DNA of 34,361 nucleotides from positions 1 through 34,361 of the forward strand of contig JBBQNP010000039.1 in NCBI GenBank assembly GCA_038330085.1. Reading direction: 5' to 3'. Position 1 is the first letter of the stretch; each line of letters begins with the position of its first letter. Origin of the DNA: JAEUIA01 sp038330085. GTDB lineage: Bacteria > Planctomycetota > UBA1135 > GCA-002686595. Positions 34,022 through 34,361 of this stretch are shown here, piece by piece. The position numbers and the translations under genes were made by a program. Below the pieces are notes generated by a model. That model saw only the letters and a program-made list of their open reading frames with translations. It searched no databases and was not told the origin of the DNA.

Positions 34022-34361
34022 TGAAGGCTGCCTTGAGCACGCTCGTCGAACGAGCCGAGACGCTGACGCGCGACTGGCGCCTCGGCAGCGTGCGCGAGTG
34101 GAAGAAGCGCACCGGCGGTCTCGCGATCGGCCACCTGCCCGTGTACGTGCCGCGCGAGCTGTTGCACGCGCAGGGCGTCATGCCCGTCGGCTTGATGGGA
34201 GCCGGCGACGACCTCGAGATCATCCGCGGCGACGCGTTCTACCAGTCGTACATCTGCCACTTGCCGCGCAGCACGATCGAGCTCGGCTTGAACGGCAGCC
34301 TCGACTGCCTCGACGGTGCGATCTTCCCGGCCACGTGCGACGTCATCCGCACCCTGTCGGG
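34021..34361 (+). CDS. bcrC: Benzoyl-CoA reductase subunit C (partial, 5' end)
   Basis: The first 113 codons are visible; the gene continues past the right edge. GGAGG lies eight bases before ATG 34021. The sequence includes WKKRTGGLAIGHLPVYVPRE, LLHAQGVMPVGLMGAGDDLE, FYQSYICHLPRSTIELGL and CLDGAIFPATCDVIR. These match BcrC of the Thauera-type class I benzoyl-CoA reductase, a relative of 2-hydroxyglutaryl-CoA dehydratase component HgdB. The cysteines in SYICH and ATCD are candidate iron-sulfur ligands. The complex reduces benzoyl-CoA to the cyclohexadienoyl-CoA with electrons from ferredoxin and two ATP. The other subunits (bcrB, bcrA, bcrD) would be expected just to the right. Confidence 0.92.
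   Translation, partial: MKAALSTLVERAETLTRDWRLGSVREWKKRTGGLAIGHLPVYVPRELLHAQGVMPVGLMGAGDDLEIIRGDAFYQSYICHLPRSTIELGLNGSLDCLDGAIFPATCDVIRTLS

Overview
The window is high-GC bacterial DNA, most likely from a member of the Planctomycetota. Three features point there. A DUF1592-family protein with two haem motifs is paired with a DUF1552 protein. A secreted glucose/sorbosone dehydrogenase carries the 'DxNxNGIPDxC' calcium-repeat tail. An ECF sigma factor is fused through a membrane helix to carboxypeptidase-regulatory-like beta-sandwich modules. All of these are family-based inferences; no rRNA or ribosomal protein gene is present to fix the taxonomy.

Layout. 1-3208 (minus): a membrane protein with an N-terminal zinc ribbon that runs off the left edge, and an MFS exporter. 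3209-7295: a divergent spacer with a REP-like hairpin, then the secreted DUF1592 and DUF1552 genes on the plus strand. 7538-11618 (plus): three consecutive pilin/pseudopilin-type genes, the last a large PilX-like protein with a CxxCH haem motif. 11619-11881: two strong GC hairpins between convergent genes. 11882-13666 (minus): the sorbosone dehydrogenase. 14011-14177: a long inverted repeat directly in front of the sigma-fusion gene (14184-16748, plus). 16823-17022: the decayed 5' end of a second sorbosone dehydrogenase.

17066-30394 (minus) reads as one tightly packed 14-gene operon: korA, korB, a hemerythrin-like gene, then nuoA-B-C-D-H-I-J-K-L-M-N. The NADH-oxidising module nuoEFG is absent. 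Beginning the operon with a 2-oxoacid:ferredoxin oxidoreductase suggests that complex I is fed by reduced ferredoxin.

31039-34361 (plus, divergent from korA) holds had, oah, dch and the 5' end of bcrC. These are genes of anaerobic benzoyl-CoA degradation in the Thauera/Azoarcus manner, ending in a subunit of ATP-dependent benzoyl-CoA reductase, which needs reduced ferredoxin. My reading is a ferredoxin hub. KorAB would oxidise a 2-oxoacid (probably 2-oxoglutarate from the oxidation of the ring carbon) and reduce ferredoxin. That ferredoxin would drive ring reduction by Bcr and proton pumping by the NuoEFG-less complex I.

A second theme is short tandem repeats. Units of exactly 15 bp (five codons) sit in frame in linkers or tails of three unrelated genes at four places (DUF1592 twice, korA, nuoI), while a non-coding repeat at 7323-7386 has a 16-bp unit.
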